DNA from: Histidinibacterium aquaticum
GTDB taxonomy: Bacteria > Pseudomonadota > Alphaproteobacteria > Rhodobacterales > Rhodobacteraceae
Assembly: GCF_008710275.1 (NCBI RefSeq)
Contig: NZ_VYQE01000003.1
Location: 124,001-188,000, forward strand
Direction of reading: 5' to 3'
Length of the DNA stretch: 64,000 bases
The notes below the pieces were generated by a model that had not been told where the DNA came from, did no database searches, and saw only the letters and a program-made list of their open reading frames with translations. Numbering within the stretch: position 1 is the first letter of the stretch; every line of letters starts with the position of its first letter. The position numbers were made by a program, and so were the translations under genes. This document shows, one piece after another, positions 15,479 to 25,176 of this stretch.

Positions 15479-16672
15479 ATGAGTGATTTCGCCGCCACCC
15501 GCGCCCTCTTCGACCTGCCCGAGGGTGTCATCTACCTGGATGGCAATTCGCTCGGCCCCCTGCCCCGCGCCGCGGCCGCGCGGGTCGCGGAGATGATGAC
15601 GGAAGAGTGGGGGAAGATGCTCATCACTGCCTGGAACAAGGCGGGCTGGATGGCCGCGCCCCGCCGGGTGGGCGACCGCATCGGACGGCTGATCGGCGCG
15701 CCGGAGGGCACGGTGGTCATGGGCGACACGCTCTCGGTGAAGGTCTACCAGGCCCTCGCCTCGGCGTTGGAGATGCGGCCCGATCGGCGGGTGATCCTCA
15801 GCGACAGCGGCAACTTTCCCTCGGATCTCTACATGGCCGAGGGCCTGGTCCGGACGCTGGGCGGGGCCCACGAGCTGCGGCTGGTCGCGCCGGAGGAGGT
15901 CGAGGACGCCATCGACGAGGAGGTCGCGGTCCTGATGCTGACCGAGGTCGACTACCGCACGGGCCGCCGCCACGACATGCCCGCGCTCACCGCCAAGGCC
16001 CACGCCAAGGGCGCTCTGGCGATCTGGGACCTCGCGCATTCCGCGGGGGCGGTGGACGTGGACGTCACCTCCGGCGCGGCGGATTTCGCCGTGGGCTGCA
16101 CCTACAAGTTCCTCAACGGCGGACCCGGCGCCCCGGCCTTCATCTACGTCGCGCCGCAACACGCAGAGACCGCCCGCCCCGCGCTCTCGGGCTGGCTGGG
16201 CCATGCCGCGCCCTTCGACTTCGAGACCGGCTACCGCCCCGGTGCGGGAATCGAGCGGATGCGGGTGGGTACGCCGCCGATGATCCAGCTCGCCGCGCTG
16301 GAGACGGCACTCGACGCCTTCGAGGGCGTGACGATGGAGGACCTGCGCGCCCGCTCCATCGAGCTCTCCGAGCGCTTCATCGCCGGGGTCGAGGCCGCCT
16401 GCCCCGCCCTGACCCTCGCCTCGCCCCGCGACCCGGCGCGGCGTGGCAGCCAGGTCTCCTTCCGCTTCGAGGAGGGTTACGCCGCCATGCAGGCGCTGAT
16501 CGACCGCGGCGTGATCGGCGACTTCCGCGCGCCCGACATCATGCGCTTCGGCATCACCCCGCTCTACCTCGGCGAGGCAGAGATCGACCGCGCCGTCGCC
16601 GTCATGGGCGAGGTCATGGAGGCCCGGCTCTGGGACCGCGCGGAGTACCGCGCCCGCGCCGCCGTGACCTGA
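15479..16672 (+). CDS. kynU: kynureninase
   Basis: A 397-residue PLP enzyme that cleaves L-kynurenine to anthranilate and L-alanine in tryptophan breakdown. It shows the family N-terminus YLDGNSLGPLP, the cofactor pocket GDTLSVKVYQAL and SDSGNFPSDLY, the Asp in LAIWDLAHSAGA, and the PLP lysine K210 in TYKFLNGGPGAP. Length matches the family (about 400). The ATG at 15479 follows a short AT-poor leader. No kynA or kynB is adjacent, so the rest of the pathway must be elsewhere. Confidence 0.93.
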   Translation: MSDFAATRALFDLPEGVIYLDGNSLGPLPRAAAARVAEMMTEEWGKMLITAWNKAGWMAAPRRVGDRIGRLIGAPEGTVVMGDTLSVKVYQALASALEMRPDRRVILSDSGNFPSDLYMAEGLVRTLGGAHELRLVAPEEVEDAIDEEVAVLMLTEVDYRTGRRHDMPALTAKAHAKGALAIWDLAHSAGAVDVDVTSGAADFAVGCTYKFLNGGPGAPAFIYVAPQHAETARPALSGWLGHAAPFDFETGYRPGAGIERMRVGTPPMIQLAALETALDAFEGVTMEDLRARSIELSERFIAGVEAACPALTLASPRDPARRGSQVSFRFEEGYAAMQALIDRGVIGDFRAPDIMRFGITPLYLGEAEIDRAVAVMGEVMEARLWDRAEYRARAAVT

Positions 16673-16692
16673 CGCCCATGCCGCATTGCGGC

Positions 16693-16725
16693 GGGACTGC
16701 GGCGGGGACGCGCCGCCGCGGTCCC
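16693..16725 (+). terminator. hairpin after kynU
   Basis: GGGAC and GCGGCG pair with CGCCGC and GTCCC across a six-base loop, 20 bases past the kynU stop. It is an imperfect but strong GC stem without a T-run. Confidence 0.45.
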
Positions 16726-16847
16726 AGCATCGCCGCAGGATTTGCCCTCTTCAAACCCGGTTCTGCCCCGTTCCTGTTCCAGATTGACGCGCAGGGGACG
16801 GGCGCCGGGCATCTGGCGCTGGTCGAAAAAAGACGAAGAGGGGCAGC

Positions 16848-19751
16848 ATGGCACGCGGATACCGGGTCGATCTGCAGAACGCGGTGCTCGAGTCGGGCGA
16901 TACGATCCAGAGCGGGGTCGTCACCTTCGACAGCGCCGGGGCGATCGGCTCCGGCACCTGGACCTGGTCGGGCTACGAGGGCGGCACCGAGCTTTACAAC
17001 CAGACAGAGACCGGCACCTACCACGAGGGCGTGGACGGGCATGTCTACTTCGTGCCCTCGAGCACCTACCCCGACTGGCTCTACGCCGGCGCGACCGACA
17101 CCGTGCCCGAGCCCGACGGCATGGCCTATTCCACCACGATCTCGGGCGACTGGGGACAGGACGCCGACCTCTCCGGTGACGGCGGCGACAACGTGATCAC
17201 CGGCGGCCCCGCGCCCGGCGACGGCGGGCAGGAGACGATCTACGGCGGCGCGGGCGACGACAGCATCTACGCGGACGGCGGCTGGGACACCGTCGAGGGC
17301 GGCGGCGGCAACGACCGGATCGACGGCGGGGCCGGCAACGACGTGATCTATGGCGACGATTCCCTGACGCCGCAGGGCGGGCCCGAATCCCTCTCCTGGA
17401 GCGACTTCGGCTCCAACGGCCAGAGCATCGCGGGCGGTGCCGTTCAGGACACCGGCGGGATGACCGTCAGTGTCAGCTTCCGCAACGACGGCCAGGGCAC
17501 CGAGGCCGGAGTCTCCACCACCAACCCGCAATACGTCGGCACCGGCGAGCCCTTCGCCACCGACAGCGCGCTGGTGCTCGGTGGGTCCGGGCGGGGTGAC
17601 ACCTCGACCACGACCATCGACTTCCAGGCCGGGCCCGGGTCGCAGATGGGCAATGCCGTCTCCGACGTCTCCTTCCGCATCAACGACATCGACAGCGGCG
17701 CCCACCAGGACCAGGTGACGGTCCGGGCCTTCGGACCGGACGGAGAACCGTTGGAGGTGGTGCTCACGCCCAACGGCGCCGACACCGTGGAGGGCGCGAC
17801 CGTCACCGCGGGCCCCGAGACCGGCACCGCCGCGGACGAAACCGGCTCGATCCTCGTGGAGATCGCGGGACCCGTCTCGCGCATCGAGATCGACTACGAC
17901 AACCTTGCCGACGGCGGGCAGCGGATCTGGCTGACCGATGTCCACTTCGAGACCATGGCCGCCGAGCCCGGCGACGACACCATCGCGGCGGGAGAGGGCG
18001 ACGACAGCGTCTTCGCCGGAGCGGGCGACGATACCGTTACCGGCGGGCTCGGCAACGACGTCATCCACGCAGAGGACGGGGCCGACAGCGTCTCGGGAGA
18101 CGACGGCCACGACACGATCTTCGGCGGCGCGGGGGCCGACCGGCTCGACGGCGGCACCGGCGACGACAGCCTGCAGGGCGGCTCGGGCGGCGACAGCCTC
18201 GCCGGCGGCGATGGCAACGACCGGATCGAGGGCGACGGCGGCGACGCGGCCGGTAACCTGATCCGCAACGGCAGCTTCGAGAACCTCACCGGCGCGACCA
18301 AGACCAGCTACGGCTACGTCGCCACCGGCAGCATCCCCGGTTGGGCCTCGACCGATCCCGACGTGGAGTTCGACCTCCACTCCGACGGCAAGGGCGGCAC
18401 CTACGCCACCGACGGCGACTACACTCTCGACATGGGCGCCTCGCCCTCGAACCTGCACATCTTCCAGGACGTCGAGGGAGTCGTGGAGGGCGAGACCTAC
18501 ACGCTCTCCTTCGACGCGGGCGACCTCTCCGGCCACGACAACAATGCCATCGAGGTCTACTGGGGCGGCGAGCGGGTCGACACCGTGGATCCCGCGGCCG
18601 GCGGGATGCAGCACTACAGCTACCGGGTGACCGGCGGCTCCGGCGACGGCTCGGACCGGCTGGAGTTCCGCGAGATCGGCGTGGTCGACAACCACGGCGT
18701 CCAGATCGACAGCGTGCAGCTCGTCGGCGACACGACCGGGGAGCGGGGCGGTGCCGACGTGATCGACGGCGGCGCGGGCGACGACGTGATCGAGGCGGGC
18801 GGCGGCAACGACAGTGTCTCGGGCGGCTCGGGCGCCGACACCATCCACGGCGGCGAAGGCGACGACACGCTCTCGGGCGGCACCGGGGCCGACAGCCTCT
18901 CGGGCGGCGCGGGGAACGACATCCTTCACGTCGCGCAGGGCGATACGGCCGATGGCGGCACCGGCGACGACCTCTTCCTCCTGACCGACCTCTTCGAGAG
19001 CGGCGGCGCACCCCTCGTCCTGAAGGGCGGCGAAGGCGGCGAGACCCGGGGCGACACCCTCCAGCTCGGCAAGCTGGCCGACCTCTCGACCCTGCGCTAC
19101 ACCAACACGAACGACCAGAACGGCGGGCATTCGGGTTCGGTGACGCTGGACGACGGCTCCGTCCTGACCTTTTCCGAGATGGAGACGGTGATCTGCTTCA
19201 CGCCGGGGACGTTGATCCTGACGGTGAAGGGCCCGCGTCCGGTCGAGGACCTGCGGCCGGGCGACAAGGTCGTCACCCGCGACCACGGTCCGCAGCCGAT
19301 CCGCTGGCACGAGGCGCGGTCCGTCCCCGCCACGGGCCGCCTCGCGCCGATCCGGCTCGAGGCCGGGGCACTGACCGGCCAGGAGCGCGATCTCCTGGTT
19401 TCGCCGCAGCACCGGTTCCTGTTCCGCGGGGGCGAGGCCGAGCTGCTCTTCGGTGAGCGCGAGGTGCTGGTCTCGGCGACGCACCTGACCGGTCGGCCGA
19501 AGGTGCGGCAGGAGCCCGGCGGCTGGGTGACCTACGTCCACCTCATGTTCGACCGGCACGAGATCATCTACGCCGAGGGCGCGCTCACGGAGAGCTTCCA
19601 CCCCGGCGCGAGCGGTCTCGGTTCGGTCGGCGGCGCGGCACGGGAAGAGCTCTTCGCCGTTTTCCCCGAGCTGCGCAGCCATCCCGAGAGCTACGGCGCC
19701 ACCGCCCGGCGCTGCCTGAAGAAGCACGAGGCCCGGCTGATCGCCGCCTGA
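16848..19751 (+). CDS. RTX calcium-binding protein with C-terminal Hint domain
   Basis: A 967-residue acidic protein. Glycine/aspartate-rich RTX nonapeptides (GGxGxDxU) occur in three blocks, about residues 110-170, 369-464 and 633-707, and should bind Ca2+ outside the cell. Between them are two beta-rich domains (about 171-368 and 465-628; the latter begins NLIRNGSFEN, like DUF642/CBM jelly rolls). Residues 783-967 form a Hint (Hedgehog/intein) domain starting at Cys783 (CFTPGTLILT) with GDKVVTRDHGPQPIRW. There is no N-terminal signal peptide, so type I secretion is likely; no secretion genes lie nearby. The ATG follows GAGGGGCAGC. The role is unknown; adhesion or matrix are candidates. Confidence 0.85.
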   Translation: MARGYRVDLQNAVLESGDTIQSGVVTFDSAGAIGSGTWTWSGYEGGTELYNQTETGTYHEGVDGHVYFVPSSTYPDWLYAGATDTVPEPDGMAYSTTISGDWGQDADLSGDGGDNVITGGPAPGDGGQETIYGGAGDDSIYADGGWDTVEGGGGNDRIDGGAGNDVIYGDDSLTPQGGPESLSWSDFGSNGQSIAGGAVQDTGGMTVSVSFRNDGQGTEAGVSTTNPQYVGTGEPFATDSALVLGGSGRGDTSTTTIDFQAGPGSQMGNAVSDVSFRINDIDSGAHQDQVTVRAFGPDGEPLEVVLTPNGADTVEGATVTAGPETGTAADETGSILVEIAGPVSRIEIDYDNLADGGQRIWLTDVHFETMAAEPGDDTIAAGEGDDSVFAGAGDDTVTGGLGNDVIHAEDGADSVSGDDGHDTIFGGAGADRLDGGTGDDSLQGGSGGDSLAGGDGNDRIEGDGGDAAGNLIRNGSFENLTGATKTSYGYVATGSIPGWASTDPDVEFDLHSDGKGGTYATDGDYTLDMGASPSNLHIFQDVEGVVEGETYTLSFDAGDLSGHDNNAIEVYWGGERVDTVDPAAGGMQHYSYRVTGGSGDGSDRLEFREIGVVDNHGVQIDSVQLVGDTTGERGGADVIDGGAGDDVIEAGGGNDSVSGGSGADTIHGGEGDDTLSGGTGADSLSGGAGNDILHVAQGDTADGGTGDDLFLLTDLFESGGAPLVLKGGEGGETRGDTLQLGKLADLSTLRYTNTNDQNGGHSGSVTLDDGSVLTFSEMETVICFTPGTLILTVKGPRPVEDLRPGDKVVTRDHGPQPIRWHEARSVPATGRLAPIRLEAGALTGQERDLLVSPQHRFLFRGGEAELLFGEREVLVSATHLTGRPKVRQEPGGWVTYVHLMFDRHEIIYAEGALTESFHPGASGLGSVGGAAREELFAVFPELRSHPESYGATARRCLKKHEARLIAA

Positions 19752-19766
19752 CGGTCGGGCCAGGAA

Positions 19767-19829
19767 AAGGGCTTTCGAAAGCCCTTCCCCGCGCGTTGCA
19801 GGGCGAAGTAAGGCGCGTCCACGCGCCTT
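19767..19829. terminator. double-hairpin terminator region between convergent genes
   Basis: Hairpin A is the perfect palindrome AAGGGCTTTCGAAAGCCCTT (19767-19786). Hairpin B is AAGGCGCGT-CC-ACGCGCCTT (19810-19829). They lie 16 bases past the RTX gene stop and three bases before the end of the convergent VOC gene, and could end both transcripts. A similar A/B pair follows ftsA at 56171-56216. Confidence 0.65.
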
Positions 19830-19832
19830 CCC

Positions 19833-20231
19833 CTACCTCCGCTGGATGAGATCCCAGAGATTGCCGGCCACGTCGCGGAAGACCGCCACCCGGCCGTAGG
19901 CCGTGTCCCGCGGCTCCTCCATGAAGACCACCCCGCCCGCGCTCATCCGGGCGTGGTCACGGTCGAAGTCGTCGGTCTCGAGGAAGAAGCCCACGCGGCC
20001 GCCCGTCTGGTCGCCGATGCGCGCCCGTTCGGCCGCGCTCGCCGCCTTCGCCAGCACCAGCCCTGCCCCGCCGCCCGGCGGCCGGACCACGACCCAGCGC
20101 TTGGCCAGCGAAGGGTCGCGCGAGCTTACCGCGGGCTCGTCCGCCTCCAGCGTGAAGCCAAGCGGACCGGTGAAGAAGTCGATGGCCTCGTCGTAGTCGG
20201 CCACCACGAGGGAGACGAGCCCGATGGTCAC
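19833..20231 (-). CDS. VOC (glyoxalase/bleomycin resistance) family protein
   Basis: A 132-residue vicinal-oxygen-chelate fold protein: two beta-alpha-beta-beta-beta modules, with TIGLVSLVVADYDEAIDFFTGPLGF at the start and VAVFRDVAGNLWDLIQ at the end, the typical metal-site strand. Starts at GTG 20231, which overlaps the D-lyxose isomerase stop (GTGA), so the two are translated together. Members range from glyoxalases to dioxygenases; the activity here is open. Confidence 0.8.
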   Translation of the reverse strand: MTIGLVSLVVADYDEAIDFFTGPLGFTLEADEPAVSSRDPSLAKRWVVVRPPGGGAGLVLAKAASAAERARIGDQTGGRVGFFLETDDFDRDHARMSAGGVVFMEEPRDTAYGRVAVFRDVAGNLWDLIQRR

Positions 20232-20914
20232 GCGAGCCGCGCCGCGTAATCGCTCACCAGCAGGTGGGTCGGCTCGGCGTCCTCCTCGATCTCCGAGAAG
20301 CGGCCGATGGGATCGCGGAACACGTTGTCGGTCTCGTCGTCGTTCACCGTCGAGACCTCCCCGATGAGCACGTCCCCGCCCTCGCCCCAGAAGGCGTGCC
20401 AATCGCCTGGCATCAGGGTCACACTCTCGCCGGGGGCGAAGCGCAGCTTCTCGCCGGGGGCATAGTCCCGCAGAATTCCGTCGCAGAGCACTTTTCCGCC
20501 GCGGTCGTCGGCGAAATTCCCCGCCTCGTCGGAGCCGTAGAGCTCGACCACCAGCGCGGCGCCGCCGCGGTTGATGATATCCTCGGCCTTCACGACGTGC
20601 GTATGCATGGGCGAAAGCTGATCCTGCCGCGAAATCAAGAGCTTCTCGGCATAGCACATGCCCCGGCCGGCGGTCAGGTCGGCCAGCCGTCCGTTGCGCA
20701 GGGTGAAGAGGAACAGGCCCATCTCGTCGAACTTTCCGGCCCCGTAGTCGGTGATATCCCAGCCACATCGGGCGTCGATGACGTGCCGCGCCTCGGACGC
20801 ACGGCTGGCGAAGGTTTCCGGACTCCAGTAGGCGAAGGGCGGTAAAGCAAAGCCGTGCCCGCGGATCATCTCGTCGGCTTCGGCCATGATCTCATTGATC
20901 TTCGAACGTTTCAT
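20228..20914 (-). CDS. D-lyxose ketol-isomerase family protein
   Basis: A 228-residue cupin-fold sugar isomerase (D-lyxose to D-xylulose; YdaE/DUF1498 family). The N-terminus MKRSKINEIMAEADEMIRGH and the metal ligands in MHTHVVKAEDI, plus later His in PGDWHAFWGEGGD, match this family. The ATG at 20914 has GGAAGG upstream; an in-frame upstream start at 20941 would overlap the divergent lipoprotein leader. The linked VOC protein suggests a small sugar-related unit; no transporter or kinase is adjacent. Confidence 0.82.
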   Translation of the reverse strand: MKRSKINEIMAEADEMIRGHGFALPPFAYWSPETFASRASEARHVIDARCGWDITDYGAGKFDEMGLFLFTLRNGRLADLTAGRGMCYAEKLLISRQDQLSPMHTHVVKAEDIINRGGAALVVELYGSDEAGNFADDRGGKVLCDGILRDYAPGEKLRFAPGESVTLMPGDWHAFWGEGGDVLIGEVSTVNDDETDNVFRDPIGRFSEIEEDAEPTHLLVSDYAARLA

Positions 20915-20959
20915 GGGGCACCTTCCTGAATGACCAGACACAACAACGGCCGCTGCACG

Positions 20960-21493
20960 ATGACAAGAGCAAGACCCACGATCACGACAGCCGCGCTCGC
21001 AGCGGCCGCCCTCGGGCTCGCGGCCTGCGGGGCGCCCCTGCCCGTCTCCAACGGGAACGGGCCGGTCGAGCCGCCGGCCGAGCTCGTGGTGCTCGACCCG
21101 ATCGCCCAGGGCTTTTCCACGCCCGACCCGAGCTACACCCCGCCGGGCAACCGCGGCAACATCCAGTGCACGACCGTCACGCAGTCGGCCTCCACCGGGC
21201 CGGTCTACGAGGCCACCCAGTACGGCATGGAACGCTGGCGCGACTTCGCCGCCGACAGCCCCGGCGTCTCGTCGCCCGGACCGGACGGACCGCGCGAGGT
21301 GGCGGCCTACGTCGTCGATTTCTGCCAGGGAACACCGGTGGCGACGGTTCTGGACGCGGTGAACGTCTTCCTCTCCTCGCGGCCCGGCTCCACCGCCTCG
21401 AGCTTCGGCGGCGCCGATCCGGCGATCGACGTGGGCACGCCCGACGGTCCGGATTCGATCCTCGCCGGCGACGCCCAGATCGGCCAGATTTGA
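20960..21493 (+). CDS. predicted lipoprotein of unknown function
   Basis: A 177-residue predicted lipoprotein. From ATG 20960 the signal peptide is MTRARPTITTAALAAAALGL followed by AAC, with a lipobox cysteine at 23; an ATG at 20930 would add ten polar residues. The mature part is Pro/Gly/Ser-rich, has two Cys (IQCTTVTQ, VVDFCQG) that could pair, and no recognised domain. It is divergent from the lyxose isomerase, and its stop is 16 bases from the convergent amidotransferase-family gene. Confidence 0.7.
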   Translation: MTRARPTITTAALAAAALGLAACGAPLPVSNGNGPVEPPAELVVLDPIAQGFSTPDPSYTPPGNRGNIQCTTVTQSASTGPVYEATQYGMERWRDFAADSPGVSSPGPDGPREVAAYVVDFCQGTPVATVLDAVNVFLSSRPGSTASSFGGADPAIDVGTPDGPDSILAGDAQIGQI

Positions 21494-21509
21494 CGTCTTG
21501 AGACTGGGG

Positions 21510-22292
21510 TCAGCCGGCCGCGGCCATCCGCGCCGGCTGGCCGCCCTGCCCGGCCCAGGCCCGGGCCGCCTCTCCGAAGGCCTGGAACAGCGGGCGCGAC
21601 ACGGGATCCTCTCCCGCGCGCCACTCCGGATGCCACTGCACCGCCATCATGAATCCCGGCGCGCCGTCGATGTAGACGGCCTCCGCCGTGCCGTCGTCGG
21701 CCCGTCCGTCGACGATGATGCGCGCGCCCGGCTCCTTGATGCCCTGTCCGTGCAGGGTGTTGGTCATGACCTCGGTCGCGCCGAAGAGCCGGTGGAACGG
21801 CCCGCCCTCGGTCAGCGACACCCGGTGGCGCAGGGCGAACTTCTCTTCCAGCGTACCGTCGGGCGGCATCCGGTGGTTCATCCGGCCCGGCAGGTCGCGG
21901 ATTTCGGGGTAGAGAGACCCGCCCATGGCGACGTTGACCTCCTGGAACCCGCGGCAGATGCCGAGCATGGGCTGACCCCTCTCGGCGCAGGCCCGCACCA
22001 GACCGAGCGCCACGGCGTCACGGTCGCGGTCGAAGGCACCGTGCGCCTCGGTCGCGTCCTCGCCGTATTCCGCCGGGTGCACGTTGGGCCGCCCGCCGGT
22101 GAGCAGGATGCCGTCGCAGGTGTCGAGGATCTCCTCCACCGTCGCGAAGCGCGGGTCGGTGGGCAGGATGACGGGAACGCAGTCCGCCACCTCGGCCACG
22201 GCGCGGCTGTTCATCTCGCCGGCCGCATGCGCGGGGTATTCATCGTTGATGAGGTGAAAGTTGCCGACGATGCCGATCACGGGCCGGGACAT
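21510..22292 (-). CDS. class I glutamine amidotransferase-like hydrolase (PuuD/peptidase C26 family)
   Basis: A 260-residue gamma-glutamyl-gamma-aminobutyrate hydrolase family protein. It has LLTGGRPNVHPAEYG (oxyanion strand), the nucleophile elbow GICRGFQEVNV with its Cys, and the catalytic His-Glu in VQWHPEWRAGED. PuuD frees GABA from gamma-Glu-GABA in putrescine breakdown, but the family is broad and no other puu gene is near. The ATG at 22292 follows AGGAGAGCGCCC. An unrelated upstream frame extends to 22382 but lacks family similarity. Confidence 0.8.
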   Translation of the reverse strand: MSRPVIGIVGNFHLINDEYPAHAAGEMNSRAVAEVADCVPVILPTDPRFATVEEILDTCDGILLTGGRPNVHPAEYGEDATEAHGAFDRDRDAVALGLVRACAERGQPMLGICRGFQEVNVAMGGSLYPEIRDLPGRMNHRMPPDGTLEEKFALRHRVSLTEGGPFHRLFGATEVMTNTLHGQGIKEPGARIIVDGRADDGTAEAVYIDGAPGFMMAVQWHPEWRAGEDPVSRPLFQAFGEAARAWAGQGGQPARMAAAG

Positions 22293-22425
22293 GGGCGCTC
22301 TCCTTCTGCACCCGCGAAGGTAAGCGGTGCGCGGAGCGAGGAAAACCCCCGTCACCGCAGGCCCGGGACTGCACTGGTGCACGGGAGGGCGCCGCTGCCT
22401 CTTCGGCGGGCGCCCTGCCCGTTCC

Positions 22426-22854
22426 TCAGGCCTCGGCGGTGAGGTTCACCGCCTCGATCCCCGCGACGGCCGCCGCGGCGTCGTTGTCGGAGGTGTCACC
22501 GGTGACGCCCACGGCCGCCACCAGCGCGCCGCGCTTGTCCCGCACGAGCACGCCGCCGGGCACCGGGATCAGCTGACCGCCCAGGGCGCCGTTGGCGCAG
22601 GCCATGAAGTAGGCCTGGTCCTCGGCCCGCTGCATCTGCGCCGAGCCGGGCATCCCTAGCATGACCGCGCCGTAGGCCTTGCCGTGGGCCACGGCGAAGC
22701 GCCCGGGGCTCGCGCCGTCCTCGCGCTCGAAGGCCTTCATGTTGCCGCCGGCGTCCAGCACCACGACGGAGAGCGGCTTGAAGCCCTTCTCCCGCCCGTG
22801 GGCCAGCGCCTTGCGGATGATCGTGCGCGCGCGGTTCAGTGAAATGTCGGCCAT
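22426..22854 (-). CDS. glcG: GlcG/HbpS family haem-binding-like protein
   Basis: A 142-residue GlcG/HbpS fold protein (IARAL..A..GV/KPLSVVVLDAGGNMKAF, GKAYGAVMLG, LGGQLIPVPGGVLVRD). GlcG homologues accompany glycolate/malate synthase genes; some bind haem or corrinoids, but the role is not settled. Its ATG is 12 bases after the malate synthase stop, so both belong to one operon. Confidence 0.83.
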   Translation of the reverse strand: MADISLNRARTIIRKALAHGREKGFKPLSVVVLDAGGNMKAFEREDGASPGRFAVAHGKAYGAVMLGMPGSAQMQRAEDQAYFMACANGALGGQLIPVPGGVLVRDKRGALVAAVGVTGDTSDNDAAAAVAGIEAVNLTAEA

Positions 22855-22866
22855 CGTCGTCCCTCC

Positions 22867-25092
22867 TTACTGTGCCTTCTTTTCGAGCCGCCGGGCGTGC
22901 AGCACCGGCTCGGTGTAGCCCGAGGGCTGGACCCGGCCGCGGAAGACGAGATCGCAGGCGGCCTGGAAGGCCACCCCGTCGAAGTCCGGACCCATGGGCT
23001 CGTAGCCCGGCGTCTCGGCGTTCTGGCGGTCGACGACCTCGGCCATCTTGCGCATGGCCTTCATCACCTGGTCCTCGCCGACGACCTCGTGGTGCAGCCA
23101 GTTGGCCAGCGCCTGCGAGGAGATCCGGCAGGTCGCGCGATCCTCCATCAGGGCCGTGTCGGTGATGTCGGGCACCTTGGAGCAGCCGACCCCCTGGTCG
23201 ACCCAGCGCACGACGTAGCCGAGGATGCCCTGCGCGTTGTTCTCGACCTCGCGCTGCACCTCCTCGTCGGAGAAGTTGCGGCCGGTTGCGACCGGGATCG
23301 TCAGCAGGTCGCGCAGGCTGCCGCGCAGACCCTGGGCCGCGATCTCGTCCTGCACCTCGGCGACCTTCACCTTGTGGTAGTGCGTGGCGTGCAGGGTCGC
23401 GGCGGTCGGCGACGGCACCCAGGCGCAATTGGCGCCGGCCTTGGGGTGGCCGATCTTGGCCTCGAGCATCGCTTCCATCTTGTCGGGCATGGCCCACATA
23501 CCCTTGCCGATCTGCGCCCGGCCCTTGAGCCCGCAGGCGAGACCGATGTCGACGTTGCGGTCCTCGTAGGCCTTGATCCAGCGGCTGTCCTTCATCTCGC
23601 CCTTGGGGATCATCGGACCCGCCTCCATCGAGGTGTGGATCTCGTCGCCGGTGCGGTCGAGGAAGCCGGTGTTTATGAAGGCGACCCGGTTCTTCGCGGC
23701 GCGGATGCACTCCTTGAGGTTGGCCGAGGTGCGGCGCTCCTCGTCCATGATGCCGATCTTCACGGTGTTGCGCGGCAGGCCGAGGAAATCCTCGACCCGG
23801 TCGAAGGTCTCGACGGCAAATCGCACCTCTTCGGGGCCGTGCATCTTGGGCTTCACCACGTAGACCGAGCCCTCGACCGAGTTTCGCAGGCCGCTGCTCT
23901 TCTTCAGGTCGTGCATCGCGATGAGGACCGTGATCGCGGCGTCCATCAGCCCTTCGGGGATCTCCGAGCCGTCCGGCAGCAGGATCGCCGGGTTGGTCAT
24001 CAGGTGACCCACGTTGCGCACCAGCATCAGCGAGCGGCCCTTCGCGGTCAGCGTGCCGCCGCCGGGTGTCTGATAGGTGCTGTCGGGATGAAGTTTGCGG
24101 GTGATCTCCTTGCCACCCTTGGAGAATGTCTCCTGAAGCGTGCCGTCCATCAGGCCCAGCCAGTTGGAATAGGCAAGCACCTTGTCCTCGGCATCGACAC
24201 AGGCGACCGAGTCCTCGCAGTCCATGATCGTCGAGACCGCGGACTCCAGCCAGATGTCGGACACGCCCGCCGGGTCGTGCTTGCCGATCTCGGTCTTTCG
24301 ATCCACGAGAACTTCGATGAGCAAGCCGTTGTTGCGGAAGAGCAATTGCTGCTCGGCTACCTCGGAGGAATGCCCCACGAACTGCGAGGGATTGGCCAGC
24401 GGCATCCGGTGGTGCACCTGCGGCGACTCGCCGGACGACCCGATGGCGCTCTGGGTCGTCTGGGTCCCGCGCCAGTCCTCGTTGTTGAGGATGAGCGCCT
24501 CGACGCCGTTCTCCGTCACCTCGTAGCCGACGGCCATCTTGTGGCTGCCGGACTGCAGCGGCACGGCCTCGTCGAGGAAGCTCTTGGCGCGGTCGATCAC
24601 GCGCTGGCCCCGCTCCGCGTCGTAGCCTCCGGCCGGCGGCAGGTCGCCCAGCGCGTCGGTGCCGTAGAGCGCATCGTAGAGCGACCCCCAACGGGCGTTG
24701 GCGGCGTTCAGGGCGAAGCGGGCGTTGGTAATGGGGACGACGAGTTGCGGCCCGGCGATCGTCGCGATCTCCGGGTCGATGCCGCTCGTGTCGATCTCGA
24801 AGTCCGGCCCCTCGTCGACCAGGTAACCGATCTCCCGCAGAAAGCTCTCGTAGGCCTCCGGGTCCTCGGGCTGGCCGGCACGGTCCTGGTGCCAGGCGTC
24901 GATGCGTTCCTGGATATCGACCCGCTTCTCGAGCAGCTCGGCGTTGCGCGGGGCGAAGTCACGGACGAGCTTTGAGAAGCCGGACCAGAAGTCCCCGGCC
25001 TCGACGCCCGTCCCGGGCAGCGCCCTCTCTTCGATGAACGTGGCGAGTTCCGCCGCCACCTGCAGCCCGTCGCGGTCCACCCGATCGGTCAT
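22867..25092 (-). CDS. glcB: malate synthase G
   Basis: A 741-residue cytosolic enzyme joining glyoxylate and acetyl-CoA to malate. It has the family signature [16 protein letters not shown], the metal/glyoxylate site segment around [15 protein letters not shown], and [16 protein letters not shown]. Length fits the G isoform (about 720-740; the A isoform is near 530). ATG 25092 has GGAG about six bases before it; ATG 25104 is a second in-frame option. Together with glcG and the GlcD-type oxidoreductase at 46.7 kb it indicates glycolate/glyoxylate use. Confidence 0.95.
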   Translation of the reverse strand: MTDRVDRDGLQVAAELATFIEERALPGTGVEAGDFWSGFSKLVRDFAPRNAELLEKRVDIQERIDAWHQDRAGQPEDPEAYESFLREIGYLVDEGPDFEIDTSGIDPEIATIAGPQLVVPITNARFALNAANARWGSLYDALYGTDALGDLPPAGGYDAERGQRVIDRAKSFLDEAVPLQSGSHKMAVGYEVTENGVEALILNNEDWRGTQTTQSAIGSSGESPQVHHRMPLANPSQFVGHSSEVAEQQLLFRNNGLLIEVLVDRKTEIGKHDPAGVSDIWLESAVSTIMDCEDSVACVDAEDKVLAYSNWLGLMDGTLQETFSKGGKEITRKLHPDSTYQTPGGGTLTAKGRSLMLVRNVGHLMTNPAILLPDGSEIPEGLMDAAITVLIAMHDLKKSSGLRNSVEGSVYVVKPKMHGPEEVRFAVETFDRVEDFLGLPRNTVKIGIMDEERRTSANLKECIRAAKNRVAFINTGFLDRTGDEIHTSMEAGPMIPKGEMKDSRWIKAYEDRNVDIGLACGLKGRAQIGKGMWAMPDKMEAMLEAKIGHPKAGANCAWVPSPTAATLHATHYHKVKVAEVQDEIAAQGLRGSLRDLLTIPVATGRNFSDEEVQREVENNAQGILGYVVRWVDQGVGCSKVPDITDTALMEDRATCRISSQALANWLHHEVVGEDQVMKAMRKMAEVVDRQNAETPGYEPMGPDFDGVAFQAACDLVFRGRVQPSGYTEPVLHARRLEKKAQ

Positions 25093-25176
25093 CTGGCTCT
25101 CCATTGCGTGAATGATCGAACCGGTTAGACCATGCCCTTCGGCAAGGGGCAACGCCGCGGCCGGGCTGCGAGCGGG

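Noticed and set aside
16614-19727. Minus-strand open frame and DNA-level repeats across the RTX gene
   Set aside because: The repeats encode Ca2+-binding nonapeptides; spacing is irregular and there are no spacers, so not a CRISPR array, and the antisense frame is a by-product.
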